NCBI RefSeq assembly: GCF_017883985.1
Contig: NZ_PRDG01000001.1
Coordinates: 323,771 to 387,770 of the forward strand
Direction: 5' to 3'
Source of the DNA: Streptococcus oricebi
Lineage (GTDB): Bacteria > Bacillota > Bacilli > Lactobacillales > Streptococcaceae
DNA: 64,000 nt
Below, in pieces: positions 11,376-21,521 of this stretch. How positions within the stretch are numbered: the stretch's first letter is position 1; each line of letters starts with the position of its first letter. A model generated the notes under the pieces. That model ran no database searches, was not told the origin of the DNA, and saw only the letters and a list, made by a program, of their open reading frames with translations. The position numbers were made by a program, and so were the translations under genes.

Positions 11376-13298
11376 TTAACTAATATCTTTTTTAGATTTA
11401 GATGTTTTACCGACCTGCTTGGTTTTTAAGCGGCGCTTAATCTTCCAAATACTTGCCCCCAAAGCTGGCAAAGTAAAGGTCAAGGTTTGCTGATAGTCCT
11501 TCCACAGTCCTGCTTGAGACTGAACTGTCTGATTGTGTTCCTGCCACACACCTCCCCATTCTGCTAATTCGGTGTTCCAAACTTCTTCATAAACAGCTGC
11601 CACAGGAACACCAATTGTAAAGTTCTTACGCTCTACTGGCACCATATTGAAGACACAAATTAAGAGTTCCCCTTTTTCGCTCTTGCGAATAAAGGAAAGA
11701 ACAGTCTGGTCTGTATTATCTGCATCGATAATCTCTAGACCATCATAGGACAAATCTTGCTCCCAGAGGGGACGATTTTCCTTGTAAAACTGGTTGAGTT
11801 GCGAGGTGAAGCGCTGCATCTTAGCATTCAAATCATCCTCTAGGTTGCCCCATTCCAAGGCTTCTTCGGACTTCCATTCCAAGAACTGGCCAAACTCACT
11901 ACCCATAAAGAGCAATTTTTTCCCTGGATGACAAATCTGATAGGTGTAGAGATTGCGTAGACCAGCAAACTGATTGTAGCGGTCTCCCCACATCTTGTGC
12001 ATCAGACTCTTCTTACCATGGACTACCTCATCATGAGAGAAGGGAAGGAGGAAGTTTTCTGAGAAGGCGTACATAAAGCTAAAGGTGACTAGGTTAAAGT
12101 CATACTTGCGGTAAATCGGATCCTCCTCGTAGAAGCGCAGGATATCATTCATCCAGCCCATATTCCACTTGTAGTCAAAACCTAGACCGCCTAGCTCCCT
12201 CATACCCGTAATCTTGGTATCGCTTGAGCTCTCCTCAGCAATCATCATAACATCAGGGTGGGCTAGCTTAATCACAGTATTGAGCCTTTGTAGGAAATAG
12301 TAACCCTCGTAGTTACGGTTGCCCCCATCCTTATTTGGTTGCCAAGGACCGCTATCATAGTCTAGATAGAGCATATTGCTGACCGCATCAACCCGAATCC
12401 CGTCCAAGTGGTAGAAGTCAATCCAAAACTTGATACTAGAAATCAAGAAGGACTGGACTTGGTTCTTACCTAGGTCAAAGTTGAGCGCCCCCCAACCGTA
12501 ATTGTGGGCCCGGTCATGGTCCTGGTACTCAAAGGTCGGAGTTCCATCATAATAGGCCAGGGCATCATCATTGATGGTGAAGTGACCAGGCACCCAGTCA
12601 ACGATTACCCCAATATTATTGAGGTGACATTCCTCAACGAAGTCTTGAAATTCTTCTGGCGTTCCATAGCTATGCTCTAGCGCAAAGTAGCCCATGAGCT
12701 GATAACCCCAGCTCAAACCTAAAGGATGGGCCATCAAGGGCATAAACTCAATGTGGGTATAGTTCATCTCAACTAGATAAGGAATCAATTCCTCCTTGAG
12801 TTGCTTGAAGCTATAAGGGCTGCCATCTTCATTGCGTTTCCAAGAACCGGCATGGGCTTCATAGATATTGACCGGCCTTGAGAAGAAACCTAACCGCTTT
12901 CTGCGAGCCAGCCAGAGACCGTCCCGCCACTTTTTCTCAGGAATGGTCCGAATGACCGCCCCTGTACCAGGACGCTCCTCCAGATAAACGGCTAGTGGAT
13001 CAATCTTGAGAATTTCCTGGCCGCTGCTTCGTTTGATATTGTACTTGTAAATATCTCCTTCCTGAGGCAGGTCCGTAAAGACTTCCCAAACCCCCGCTTC
13101 ATTACGGGTCATTGGAATCTGTCCCTCATACCATTGGGTGAAATCTCCAATCAAATGCACCGCTTGCGCATTGGGAGCCCAGACACGAAAAGTATAACCA
13201 GTCTTTCCGTCCCTTTCTTCCCGATGAGCGCCTAGATAATGCTGCAAGTGGAAGTTTTCCCCTGTAGTAAAGGTTCTTAATGCTTCATTGTTATCCAT
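11376..13298 (-). CDS. glgB: 1,4-alpha-glucan branching enzyme
   Basis: GlgB is a GH13 enzyme that cuts alpha-1,4-glucan and rejoins it as alpha-1,6 branches. The 640-residue protein has an N-terminal CBM48 module (about residues 25-115, [20 protein letters not shown]), the catalytic barrel with [12 protein letters not shown] (nucleophile Asp), MMIAEESSS (acid/base Glu) and [12 protein letters not shown], and a C-terminal beta domain. The Shine-Dalgarno AAGGTGA supports the start. It is first in the glgBCDA order and directly follows a strong promoter overlaid with a cre site. Confidence 0.96.
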   Translation of the reverse strand: MDNNEALRTFTTGENFHLQHYLGAHREERDGKTGYTFRVWAPNAQAVHLIGDFTQWYEGQIPMTRNEAGVWEVFTDLPQEGDIYKYNIKRSSGQEILKIDPLAVYLEERPGTGAVIRTIPEKKWRDGLWLARRKRLGFFSRPVNIYEAHAGSWKRNEDGSPYSFKQLKEELIPYLVEMNYTHIEFMPLMAHPLGLSWGYQLMGYFALEHSYGTPEEFQDFVEECHLNNIGVIVDWVPGHFTINDDALAYYDGTPTFEYQDHDRAHNYGWGALNFDLGKNQVQSFLISSIKFWIDFYHLDGIRVDAVSNMLYLDYDSGPWQPNKDGGNRNYEGYYFLQRLNTVIKLAHPDVMMIAEESSSDTKITGMRELGGLGFDYKWNMGWMNDILRFYEEDPIYRKYDFNLVTFSFMYAFSENFLLPFSHDEVVHGKKSLMHKMWGDRYNQFAGLRNLYTYQICHPGKKLLFMGSEFGQFLEWKSEEALEWGNLEDDLNAKMQRFTSQLNQFYKENRPLWEQDLSYDGLEIIDADNTDQTVLSFIRKSEKGELLICVFNMVPVERKNFTIGVPVAAVYEEVWNTELAEWGGVWQEHNQTVQSQAGLWKDYQQTLTFTLPALGASIWKIKRRLKTKQVGKTSKSKKDIS

Positions 13299-13314
13299 TC
13301 AATCACCTTCTTTT

Positions 13315-13328
13315 TGTAAGCGTTTTCT
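13315..13328 (-). promoter_or_regulatory. cre site (CcpA) upstream of glgB
   Basis: The minus strand reads AGAAAACGCTTACA, which fits the streptococcal catabolite-responsive element WGAAARCGYTTWCW at all 14 positions. It lies just after the predicted transcription start and 16 bp before the glgB start codon, a place where bound CcpA would block elongation. The implied effect is glucose repression of glgBCDA. Confidence 0.8.
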
Positions 13329-13338
13329 ACATATAATT

Positions 13339-13367
13339 ATTCTACCCTTTTTTCGATTATTTTTCAA
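13339..13367 (-). promoter_or_regulatory. glgB promoter
   Basis: The minus strand has TTGAAA (13362-13367), a 17-base spacer and TAGAAT (13339-13344). The predicted start is near 13332, immediately before the cre site. Confidence 0.75.
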
Positions 13368-13568
13368 GCAATTTTCTAAAATTAGTATGAAATTTACAAA
13401 AACCGAACGTTATTTCAAAGACCTGGCCAAAAAAGACTAAATCACTACTTTTGTCTTTTTTTGACTCCCTTTGCCTATATCCTTATAGGAATTTTATTCC
13501 TGTCAATTAGTGGGGAGACCGTTTTCCCAGCTCAAGCTTGTCCTTGGAGAGACCTTAAAAAGTATAGG

Positions 13569-13595
13569 AAAAAAGGCCGCACAAAGCCGCCTTTC
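13569..13595 (-). terminator. gapN terminator
   Basis: On the minus strand AAAGGC pairs with GCCTTT around a GGCTTTGTGCG loop and is followed by TTTT, starting 5 bp after the gapN stop. Confidence 0.75.
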
Positions 13596-13599
13596 TTCT

Positions 13600-15024
13600 T
13601 TATTTCACGTCAAAAACGATTGATTTCACTTGAGTCATCGCTTCAATACTGTAGCGAATCCCTTGGACTCCTGCTCCAGATCCCTTAACCCCTAGGAATG
13701 GGAAGTTATCTGGACCACGTTGGGTCTTGTTATTGATATGGACTGTACCGACTTCCAGCTTTTCTGCAATCTCAAAGGCCTTGGGAAAATCATTGGTAAA
13801 GACTGATGATTGCAGGCCAAACTCTGACTGGTTACAGATGTCGATTCCCTCTTCAAGCGAGGACACACGAATAATAGGCAAGACAGGACCAAAGGGCTCT
13901 TCCCAGGCTAGTTTCATATCCAGGGTGACATGATCAAACAAGGCAGGCCAGATCAGATTTTCTTCACGCTTGACTGGGGTCAAAGCCTTAGCCCCCTTAT
14001 CTTGGGCATCTTGAATCAAGCCCCAAATAAAGTCGGCCGAAGATTGATCGATAACTGGGGTAATATCCGCATTATCAAAGGGATCTCCCACTGTTAATTT
14101 TTCCACCTCTGCTTGGATCAAAGCTGCTAGCTTATCTGCCACACTATCTAGGACAATAACCCGCTTGATGGCTGTACAGCGCTGACCAGAGTAGCTATAA
14201 GCTCCTCCAACAATCTGCTTGGCTGCATGTTCTAAATCAGCATCCTCAAGGACCAGGGCTGCATCCTTGCCTCCTAATTCCAGCATAATTGGGCGCATAC
14301 CAGCCAAACGGCCAATCCGCTCACCGATTGGTGTGGAGCCCGTAAAGTTGATAAAGTTGACTTCCTTATGCTCGATGATGTAGTCACCAATCTCTGAGCC
14401 GCGTCCAGTAATGGTATTAAAGACACCGGCTGGTAGGCCTGCTTCCGCAAAAGCTTGGGCCAGCAAGAGACCAGAGATAGAACCTTGGGTTGGTGGCTTA
14501 AACATTACCACATTTCCCCCGATTAGGGCTGGGGCAATCTTAGAGGCAGATAGGTTGACCGGATAGTTGAAAGGAGCAACTGCCAGAACCACACCGATAG
14601 GCTCTCTGCGAACCATGGCCAGTTTCTTCTTGCTAGCAGCTTCAAAACCGCCACCTTCCATAACCTGACCATGTACCCGAATCCCCTCTTCTGCTGAGTA
14701 GCGAATCAAGTCAGCCGTCCGGACTACTTCCCCGATGGCTGCCTTAATACCCTTGGCAACTTCCTTGGCCAAGATGTTACCAATTTTTTCCTGGTCTCGC
14801 TCTAAGATATCAGCTACCTTATGCAGATAGGCTGCCCGCTCCACAGCTGACAAGGCCCGCCAAGCTGGCAGGGCTGCCCGCGCCTTTTCCATAGCAAAGT
14901 CAACCTCTGCTTGACTCATGGCTGGTACAGTTCCTAGTACTTCGTTATTGATCGGAGATGAAATCGTAATTTCGTTTTCAGAAGATTTCCATTCTCCGTT
15001 GATTAAATTTTTATACTGAGTCAA
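13600..15024 (-). CDS. gapN: NADP-dependent non-phosphorylating glyceraldehyde-3-phosphate dehydrogenase
   Basis: GapN oxidises glyceraldehyde-3-phosphate straight to 3-phosphoglycerate and makes NADPH, which streptococci need because they lack a full oxidative pentose route. The 474-residue ALDH-family protein has the catalytic cysteine C283 in SGQRCTAIKR, the general base E249 in MLELGGKDA and the cofactor loop NFTGSTPIGERIG. These sit one residue from the known S. mutans GapN positions. The start is a TTG codon: GGAGGAGG lies 6 bases upstream and no nearby ATG keeps the N-terminus MTQYKNLINGEWK. It is a single-gene unit with its own promoter and terminator. Confidence 0.95.
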   Translation of the reverse strand: MTQYKNLINGEWKSSENEITISSPINNEVLGTVPAMSQAEVDFAMEKARAALPAWRALSAVERAAYLHKVADILERDQEKIGNILAKEVAKGIKAAIGEVVRTADLIRYSAEEGIRVHGQVMEGGGFEAASKKKLAMVRREPIGVVLAVAPFNYPVNLSASKIAPALIGGNVVMFKPPTQGSISGLLLAQAFAEAGLPAGVFNTITGRGSEIGDYIIEHKEVNFINFTGSTPIGERIGRLAGMRPIMLELGGKDAALVLEDADLEHAAKQIVGGAYSYSGQRCTAIKRVIVLDSVADKLAALIQAEVEKLTVGDPFDNADITPVIDQSSADFIWGLIQDAQDKGAKALTPVKREENLIWPALFDHVTLDMKLAWEEPFGPVLPIIRVSSLEEGIDICNQSEFGLQSSVFTNDFPKAFEIAEKLEVGTVHINNKTQRGPDNFPFLGVKGSGAGVQGIRYSIEAMTQVKSIVFDVK

Positions 15025-15052
15025 TTTAATCCTCCTCCAAGTTAATACCTAT

Positions 15053-15080
15053 ATTTTATCATCTTTTGAGAAAAATTCAA
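15053..15080 (-). promoter_or_regulatory. gapN promoter
   Basis: The minus strand has TTGAAT (15075-15080), a 16-base spacer and TAAAAT (15053-15058), 28 bp before the TTG start codon. The sequence around it is very AT-rich. Confidence 0.65.
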
Positions 15081-15193
15081 TAGAAAATTTAAAATATATA
15101 GAAAATTAAAACAATTAACTCACAATCTCTGAAAATGTAAACTCTTTCATTTTTTCAACCCTTTTCAGACTGCATTCAAGAAAAATTTCCACT

Positions 15194-15222
15194 AAAAAAT
15201 CACACCCAAGGGTGCGATTTTT
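15194..15222 (-). terminator. Terminator of the glmU operon
   Basis: On the minus strand AAATCGCACCC pairs with GGGTGTGATTT around a TT loop and is followed by a T-run. The stem begins at the stop codon of the DUF898 gene and ends the glmU-to-DUF898 unit. Confidence 0.85.
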
Positions 15223-15529
15223 AATTCAAATGATGAGTATGCTTGGTAATCCACTGGGTCAGTTTAATCCGGAGCCAAAAACCATAAATACCAAAGGTGA
15301 TAATGGTTAGTAGCCACCACTTTATCCAGTTGCCAAATAATTGCATAGCTGTTCCATCAAAATAGAGACGATGGCCATCAATCACAGTATGCTTGATTTT
15401 CCAATTATAAAGTAGGCACATGCCCCAAGGAGCACAAATCCCCAAAGTGAAGAAGCTTACCAAGACAGCCAGCAAGAAATGGCCGATATAAGACAGCAAG
15501 CCTCCGTCAAAATAACTTTCCTTATCCAT
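15221..15529 (-). CDS. Small DUF898-like membrane protein
   Basis: The product has 102 residues and two hydrophobic segments (about 13-40 and 68-88) separated by a stretch with IKHTVIDGHRLYFDGTAMQLFGNWIKWW. The layout (FDGGLLSYIGHFLLAVLVSFFTLGICAPWG, then TLGIYGFW-like turns) matches DUF898-type membrane proteins, whose function is unknown. It is the last gene of the glmU operon, 12 bp after mtnN, and its stop codon overlaps the terminator stem. I do not assign a role; its place next to macP and glmU could suggest the envelope, but that is only context. Confidence 0.75.
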   Translation of the reverse strand: MDKESYFDGGLLSYIGHFLLAVLVSFFTLGICAPWGMCLLYNWKIKHTVIDGHRLYFDGTAMQLFGNWIKWWLLTIITFGIYGFWLRIKLTQWITKHTHHLN

Positions 15530-15541
15530 AAAAATAAACTC

Positions 15542-16234
15542 CTAAACCAAAACTTGTAGAAAGGCCAGCAAGGTCTCTGCCGAGCGCTTGCCCGCTTCTA
15601 AAATAAACTCATCAAAGGTAATATTGGCATCGTGACTAGCTGTATCGCTAATGGCCCGAATGACCATAAAGGGCAGGCCGATAGAATGAGCTGCCTGGGC
15701 AATAGCTGCCCCCTCCATCTCTACTGCTAGGACTTGAGGGAAATGCTCCTTAATCTGCTCTATTTTTTCCTGACCAGCAATAAAGCTATCCCCTGTGGCA
15801 ATCAAACCCAGGTGGCTCTTTTGATGGGAGCTTTCTAGGACCTTTTTCATCTCAGCTATAAAATAGCGACTGGCCTCAAAGTAAAGAGGCTGACCAGCCA
15901 TCTGGCCATAGGCATAGCCAAAGGCTGTCACATCTACATCGTGGTAGACCAGCTGATTGGCCAGAACAACATCACCAATAGCCAGACTAGAATCAACCGC
16001 TCCGGCCGAACCTGTATTGATAATAGCGGTCACCTTAAAATCATTGACCAAGACCGCTACACTCATGGCTGACATGACCTTGCCGACCCCACTTTGGACT
16101 AGGACCACCTCATGGCGACCCAGATAGCCTGTATGATAGACCTGACCCAAACGCAAATGTTTCTTGGCATCTTCTAGCTGCTCCAGGAGAATTTTCAACT
16201 CCTCGGGCATGGCCGCAATAATTCCAATTTTCAT
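15542..16234 (-). CDS. mtnN: 5'-methylthioadenosine/S-adenosylhomocysteine nucleosidase
   Basis: MtnN (Pfs) splits adenine from methylthioadenosine and S-adenosylhomocysteine. It clears inhibitory by-products of methylation and makes S-ribosylhomocysteine, the LuxS substrate. The 230-residue protein has the N-terminal MKIGIIAAMPEELKILLE with the catalytic Glu, the phosphorylase-fold glycine stretch NTGSAGAVD, and the substrate loop VEMEGAAIAQAA followed by VIRAISDTAS with the catalytic Asp. An AAAAGGAG site precedes the ATG. It is fourth in the operon glmU-nudix-macP-mtnN-DUF898; the glmU-nudix-macP-pfs order is the same as in pneumococcus. Confidence 0.95.
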   Translation of the reverse strand: MKIGIIAAMPEELKILLEQLEDAKKHLRLGQVYHTGYLGRHEVVLVQSGVGKVMSAMSVAVLVNDFKVTAIINTGSAGAVDSSLAIGDVVLANQLVYHDVDVTAFGYAYGQMAGQPLYFEASRYFIAEMKKVLESSHQKSHLGLIATGDSFIAGQEKIEQIKEHFPQVLAVEMEGAAIAQAAHSIGLPFMVIRAISDTASHDANITFDEFILEAGKRSAETLLAFLQVLV

Positions 16235-16246
16235 GGTTTTCTCCTT

Positions 16247-16561
16247 TTAAAGCCAGATAATGGCCGCAATCAAAAGCAAGATGAGCAGGACAACTGCAAG
16301 CAAAATCTTATTTAGCTTGGCCTGAAAGACTCCTCTTTTTTGATTTTCAATCCGTCGACTTTTGGTGACTGTCGGCTCAACCTCAATTTGCAAGGTTTCC
16401 TGGCTGTAGCTAGGACCTGCCTGGGGTGAGGCATAGCCAAAGGTTTGAGCGCGAGTGGGAATCACCTTGGTCTCCTCCTCATCTCTGAGAGGGGGAGCCG
16501 AGATGGCTTCTCCTCGATTGGCTCTTTCAATCATTTCATCTGTTAACAAAGGTTTACCCAT
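16247..16561 (-). CDS. macP: MacP, membrane activator of class A penicillin-binding protein PBP2a
   Basis: The product has 104 residues: a soluble, basic/acidic N-terminal part and one C-terminal membrane helix (about 86-103, [19 protein letters not shown]). Its start, [18 protein letters not shown], and its place between the Nudix gene and pfs match pneumococcal MacP, which activates the peptidoglycan polymerase PBP2a and is phosphorylated by the kinase StkP. Threonines at 31, 36 and 40 ([13 protein letters not shown]) are candidate phospho-sites by analogy with the pneumococcal Thr32 region. The assignment rests on my recall of the pneumococcal sequence and synteny. Confidence 0.82.
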   Translation of the reverse strand: MGKPLLTDEMIERANRGEAISAPPLRDEEETKVIPTRAQTFGYASPQAGPSYSQETLQIEVEPTVTKSRRIENQKRGVFQAKLNKILLAVVLLILLLIAAIIWL

Positions 16562-16574
16562 GAGCCCACCTTCC

Positions 16575-17129
16575 TTATTTCTTCAAATTTTCCTTCATTT
16601 CCCAATATTGAAGGGCCATAATGGTCTTGGCATCACAAATCTGACCGCTGGCCAAGAGCTCCTTGGCCTCCGCCAGACTGACCTGATAGAGCTCCAAGGT
16701 CTCGTCCTCGTCTTGGGGACGGGGATTTTCAACCTTGATCAGGTCCTGGGCAGAGTAGAGTTTGATTTTTTCATTGCAAAAGCCGATAGCCGTATAGAAG
16801 TCATAGACCAGCTCCAAGTCAGCTGTATAGCCAGTTTCTTCCTCTAGCTCTCTAAGGGCCGCAGCCTTGGGATCCGCATTTTCGCCGACCTCTAGCTTAC
16901 CAGCTGGAATTTCGTAACTAGTCGCCTCGATGGCCTTACGGTATTGCTTGACCAATATCAGCTTATTTTCGGGCGTGACAGCTATTACCGCCACCGCTCC
17001 ATTATGAAAAATCAACTCACGCTTGGACTGGCCCTTGCCCTCGGGCAGCTGGACATCGTCTACTACTAGATGGACGACCTGGCCAGAAAAGATTTCGGTT
17101 CGCTTGATTGTTTTTTCTTCAAATTCCAT
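16575..17129 (-). CDS. Nudix hydrolase, ADP-ribose pyrophosphatase type
   Basis: This 184-residue protein probably hydrolyses ADP-ribose or related nucleoside diphosphate sugars. The Nudix box is [19 protein letters not shown] followed by EEETGY. Between the first box glutamate and RELEEETG there are nine residues, two more than the usual seven. The open frame extends upstream into glmU, but the family start MEFEEKT at 17129 is 7 bp after the glmU stop, so I chose it. No clear Shine-Dalgarno is present there (AATAAAAAGCC), which suggests coupling to glmU translation. It sits between glmU and macP, as in pneumococcus. Confidence 0.88.
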   Translation of the reverse strand: MEFEEKTIKRTEIFSGQVVHLVVDDVQLPEGKGQSKRELIFHNGAVAVIAVTPENKLILVKQYRKAIEATSYEIPAGKLEVGENADPKAAALRELEEETGYTADLELVYDFYTAIGFCNEKIKLYSAQDLIKVENPRPQDEDETLELYQVSLAEAKELLASGQICDAKTIMALQYWEMKENLKK

Positions 17130-17136
17130 AGGCTTT

Positions 17137-18528
<1,392 letters not shown>

Positions 18529-18550
18529 TTATTAAAAATAATATCACCTC

Positions 18551-18579
18551 ATTATAGCATTTTTCTTAATCTTTGTTAA
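18551..18579 (-). promoter_or_regulatory. glmU operon promoter
   Basis: The minus strand has TTAACA (18574-18579), a 17-base spacer ending TGC, and a consensus TATAAT (18551-18556): an extended -10 promoter 34 bp before glmU. The stretch from here to the terminator at 18782 holds nothing I recognise. Confidence 0.8.
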
Positions 18580-18781
18580 TAGTTAAAGGCCGTCACAAGT
18601 TGATTTCTGTCCAATTTTAAGAGCCGCTATCCTCCAGCCCAGTTGACTATGAAAGCCTGCGGAAAAAAGAGCCCAGTTTGTGTCATCTAGGAAGCCCCAA
18701 AAGCGGAGCTAGAATTTAGAAGCCTAACAGGCCCTACCTCTATCTACAATCGCTTGAGAGACGAAATTTATCCCCCTTCAG

Positions 18782-18813
18782 AAAAACAAGCAATCCTAGA
18801 TGGACTGCTTGTT
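18782..18813 (-). terminator. Terminator of the GNAT-CPBP unit
   Basis: On the minus strand AACAAGCAGTCC pairs with GGATTGCTTGTT around an ATCTA loop, with T-run TTTTT after it. It is 5 bp beyond the CPBP protease stop codon. Confidence 0.85.
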
Positions 18814-18818
18814 CTAAT

Positions 18819-19685
18819 TTATAAACTGGCCTCCTTCTTCAATCTCTTTCTTCTCAAGTAAAGACCGATAAAGAGATAAAGAAGTGTTGGTAACATTCCT
18901 ACTGAAAGTGAGAAGATGAAACTCCATTGAGGATTAACCTGTACGATTTTGAAGATTAGCAGGGGATTGATGATTGCGTCTTCCATAGCATGCATGAAAA
19001 CCAAGGGCCAGATAGACTTTGTCGCTCGGTAAATTTCCACATACATGATGGTCCAGCAGAGGACACAAATCGTTGCAACGGCTACAAAAGCCAACCTTCC
19101 CAAAGGAATGGTTGCTTCAATTTCAGAAGGAGACAAGAAAACTAGATAATAGGGCAGGTGCCAGAAATTCCAGACGAGTCCTAAGACCAGATAAACCTTC
19201 CAGTCGCTCCATGAAAATTTTAGGAGTTTGCTAGCCAAATAGCCCCGCCAGACAGACTCTTCAAAAAAGTTTTTGATAAGCTGAATGCCTAACTGCCCGA
19301 TGAAAAGGCTAACATAAGCTGCCAGAGTCATGGAGGAGCTAAAGGTGATAGCCCCAGCAAGATGCCCAGTAAGGAGTACCAGACCCGTCACTACCGGATA
19401 AATGAGCCAAGCCAGCAAGTACCATTTCTTATGCTGCCAAAATCTAGGCTTGAGCCCCGCGTCTTTCCAACCGTCGCCAGCAAAGGTCCTTAGAATAAGC
19501 ACCATGAGCAAGGGACTGGCAATAAAAATCCCCATACCCGGTGTTCCTTGACCAGCCAAGGTTCCAACATTTTGATAATGGGCTTGATTGGTCAGCAGGT
19601 CCACCAGCACGCCTATCCAGCCACAAAGTAAGACAAAAATCGAAAAAATAAGGACATTTCTTTTAGTTCTTTGCAAATCGTTCAT
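18819..19685 (-). CDS. CPBP family intramembrane metalloprotease
   Basis: The 288-residue protein has about eight hydrophobic helices and the two CAAX-protease/bacteriocin-processing (CPBP, Abi) motifs: EEsvWR (FEESVWRGYL, E142-E143...R147) and FxxxH (WNFWHLPYY, H176), the glutamates and histidine that bind zinc and carry catalysis. In streptococci such proteins are linked with bacteriocin self-immunity or membrane protein processing; no bacteriocin gene is visible here. Two ATGs lie together; AGGAGG is 7 bases from the second (19685) and only 4 from the first (19688), so I chose the second. It follows the GNAT gene by 35 bp, probably co-transcribed. Confidence 0.88.
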   Translation of the reverse strand: MNDLQRTKRNVLIFSIFVLLCGWIGVLVDLLTNQAHYQNVGTLAGQGTPGMGIFIASPLLMVLILRTFAGDGWKDAGLKPRFWQHKKWYLLAWLIYPVVTGLVLLTGHLAGAITFSSSMTLAAYVSLFIGQLGIQLIKNFFEESVWRGYLASKLLKFSWSDWKVYLVLGLVWNFWHLPYYLVFLSPSEIEATIPLGRLAFVAVATICVLCWTIMYVEIYRATKSIWPLVFMHAMEDAIINPLLIFKIVQVNPQWSFIFSLSVGMLPTLLYLFIGLYLRRKRLKKEASL

Positions 19686-19720
19686 CATAGCACCTCCTTT
19701 TTTACTTTTGGCACTTTATA

Positions 19721-20332
19721 TCAGCTAGTAAAGACATCCGCCCTGCCGCTTGCACCGGGCAGATATTCCATTAAAATCAGCTCTTTAAAGTCTTTTTGCC
19801 GCGTAAATCTCGATTTCGGTTTACGGGCAAATTCCTTGAAACCTAATTTTTGGTAGCAAGAAATGGCGGAAACATTGCTGTCTTTTACATCCAAAACATA
19901 GTCTTTATAGGGTGCCAGCTCCATTACCTGCCTCATCATCTGACTGGCAAGACCTTGTCTTCTAAAGGACTTTTTCACCGCTACAAACTCAAAGAAGCCG
20001 GTCGTTGCAGGAAATGGCAGGGCTTCTTCAAATTCTTTGAAGGTCATGCTGAGCAAGAAGGTTTTTAGCCTACCAAAGGATTTTTTCAGCTCTTTCTTAT
20101 CGATTGAAACCGCACGGTGGCTGGCGCTGGTTAAGGCTAAAGTGCCCGCCAACTCTCCGTCCACTTCAGCGATATAAAAGCGGTCCAGCACCAGAACTTT
20201 TTCCAAAAATTGGATGACAAAATCCCTGCCAAATTGCTTGATAAAGGGCGCAAAATCCGACTCAAAAGCCTCTAGCAAGCAGGAAACCAGCGCCCTGCGG
20301 TCTGCCTCGATTGCTTTTCTTATCGTCAACAT
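19721..20332 (-). CDS. GNAT family N-acetyltransferase
   Basis: The 203-residue product has the acetyl-CoA-binding motif A (VKKSFRRQGLASQMMRQVME, with RRQGLA as the Q/RxxGxA loop) around residue 125, and motif B further on (VLDVKDSNVSAISCYQKLGFKE). The substrate is unknown. Longer open frames exist, but GGAGGTGA six bases before the ATG at 20332 decides the start. The gene body ends 36 bp before the CPBP protease gene. The upstream region is entirely made of the ~110-bp repeat elements, which may have displaced or supplied its promoter. Confidence 0.88.
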   Translation of the reverse strand: MLTIRKAIEADRRALVSCLLEAFESDFAPFIKQFGRDFVIQFLEKVLVLDRFYIAEVDGELAGTLALTSASHRAVSIDKKELKKSFGRLKTFLLSMTFKEFEEALPFPATTGFFEFVAVKKSFRRQGLASQMMRQVMELAPYKDYVLDVKDSNVSAISCYQKLGFKEFARKPKSRFTRQKDFKELILMEYLPGASGRADVFTS

Positions 20333-20350
20333 AAAATCACCTCCATAAGA

Positions 20351-20698
20351 AAGATACAAAGGGCGTTAAACGCAAAGTAAAAATAGGGAATGAGACGACG
20401 GAACCTCAGTTCCTAGGAGCATTCATCTTTTTTACACAGCGTTTAGCCCGTGTTCAATTACAAGATACAAAGCCCGTTAAGAAAACGAGAGAAAAATAGG
20501 AGATTGACGTCGTGCGCTTGTGCACAAGGAAATCTATCTTTTTTCCGAAGTTTTTAGGCGTGTTCAGTTCCAAGATACAAAGCCCGTTAAGAAAACGAGA
20601 GAAAAATAGGAGATTGACGCCGTGTGCTTGCACACAAGGAAATCTATCTTTTTCCGAAGTTTTTAGGGTGTGTTCAGTTCCAAGATACAAAGCCCGTT
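20351..20698. repeat. Three tandem ~110-bp structured repeats plus a truncated fourth
   Basis: Units start at 20351, 20462, 20572 and 20682, each with AAGATACAAAG. The first is 111 bp, the next two 110 bp; the fourth stops after 17 bp. Units two and three are nearly identical, unit one is diverged. Each unit can fold an outer stem (GAATG/CATTC in unit one, AGATT/AATCT in two and three) and an inner stem (GGAAC/GTTCC, GTGC/GCAC, GTGTG/CACAC), followed by a T-run. The stems differ in sequence but keep pairing, which indicates selection for structure. The element is unnamed to me. A further copy lies at window bases 1-56. Confidence 0.85.
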
Positions 20699-20699
20699 C

Positions 20700-20775
20700 G
20701 CAGACTGCTTCCTGTCTAGCGCCTAGAGCGCTGTCAGGAAACGAAAGCCACTAGCGTGCTCTTTCTAAAGTCTGC
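20700..20775. repeat. Nested inverted repeat next to the tandem array
   Basis: GCAGACT (20700-20706) is inverted as AGTCTGC (20769-20775). Inside, TTCCTG/CAGGAA (20709-20714, 20735-20740) and AGCGC/GCGCT (20718-20722, 20728-20732) form an 11-pair hairpin. It starts where the fourth repeat unit breaks off. No coding sequence is seen from 20333 to 20855. Confidence 0.6.
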
Positions 20776-20855
20776 ACTAATTTTCAAATCAAAAAATATC
20801 GTTTTGCTTGTAAAATGTCGAAAAATGAGAGCATTGCGCGAACTTCCTTCCTCCT

Positions 20856-21491
20856 TTAATCAATCATCATCGTCCAATCTCCCTGCTGAATCTTTTCACG
20901 CAATTTCCTAAACCAATCTAGATGAAATTTCATAGTATCAATCCCTAATTGCAGGGTCATAAACTCAAAGTATCCGATTTGCTGAATATTCTCAGCTGTA
21001 TTTTCATTGCCAGTCACTTCATGCAAGGCCGCCAAATATTCCTCATCAGCCTTGAGATAGGCTTGAATGGCATTTTGTTCTGCCTCGATTGCTATATTTT
21101 CCTTGACTTGGAGCAAAGCTGCTAGCTCCTTTTCAATCATTTCAATAGCCTTATCTAGAAGGTCCAAACGTTCCTCGGCTGGCACCAGCCCCATAAAGAG
21201 GAACTTGCTCAAATCCATATTTTTGGTTCTGGTTACGTCCATCGGCGTTCGCAGCCATTGACTAAAAGTATTGCGCCCCGCTTGGCTAATGGCATACTGC
21301 TTTTTATTTTTTCCTGCTTGGACAAATTCCTCAAAAGTTACCAGACCCTCCTGCTCTAGCTTCTTAAGCGCCGCCTGAATACTGCCCATGCTGTCGCTGC
21401 AAATGGAAGAAAAATTTTCTCTAATCAGACCACGAATTTCATAAATGGTCAACCTTTTGAACATCAAGAGACCTAAAATAATCTTGTTCAT
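20856..21491 (-). CDS. PadR family transcriptional regulator
   Basis: The 211-residue protein has an N-terminal winged helix (about residues 1-85: MNKIILGLLMFKRLTIYEI, SMGSIQAALKKLEQEGLV, KNKKQYAISQAGRNTFSQWL) typical of PadR, and a helical C-terminal dimerisation domain (PadR_C type) from about 90. PadR proteins usually repress nearby efflux or stress genes and respond to small molecules. A GTG at 21503 is in frame, but GAGG lies six bases before the ATG at 21491. A perfect inverted repeat sits across its predicted promoter, suggesting self-repression. No obvious transporter target is adjacent. Confidence 0.88.
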   Translation of the reverse strand: MNKIILGLLMFKRLTIYEIRGLIRENFSSICSDSMGSIQAALKKLEQEGLVTFEEFVQAGKNKKQYAISQAGRNTFSQWLRTPMDVTRTKNMDLSKFLFMGLVPAEERLDLLDKAIEMIEKELAALLQVKENIAIEAEQNAIQAYLKADEEYLAALHEVTGNENTAENIQQIGYFEFMTLQLGIDTMKFHLDWFRKLREKIQQGDWTMMID

Positions 21492-21521
21492 CCCTTGCCT
21501 CACTTTCTTTTATCCTTTATA

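Noticed and set aside
20454..20690. A 78-residue minus-strand frame inside the repeat array, partly repeated with itself
   Set aside because: It is produced by two tandem repeat units, has no ribosome-binding site and changes with the unit copy number. I take it as a repeat artefact, not a gene.
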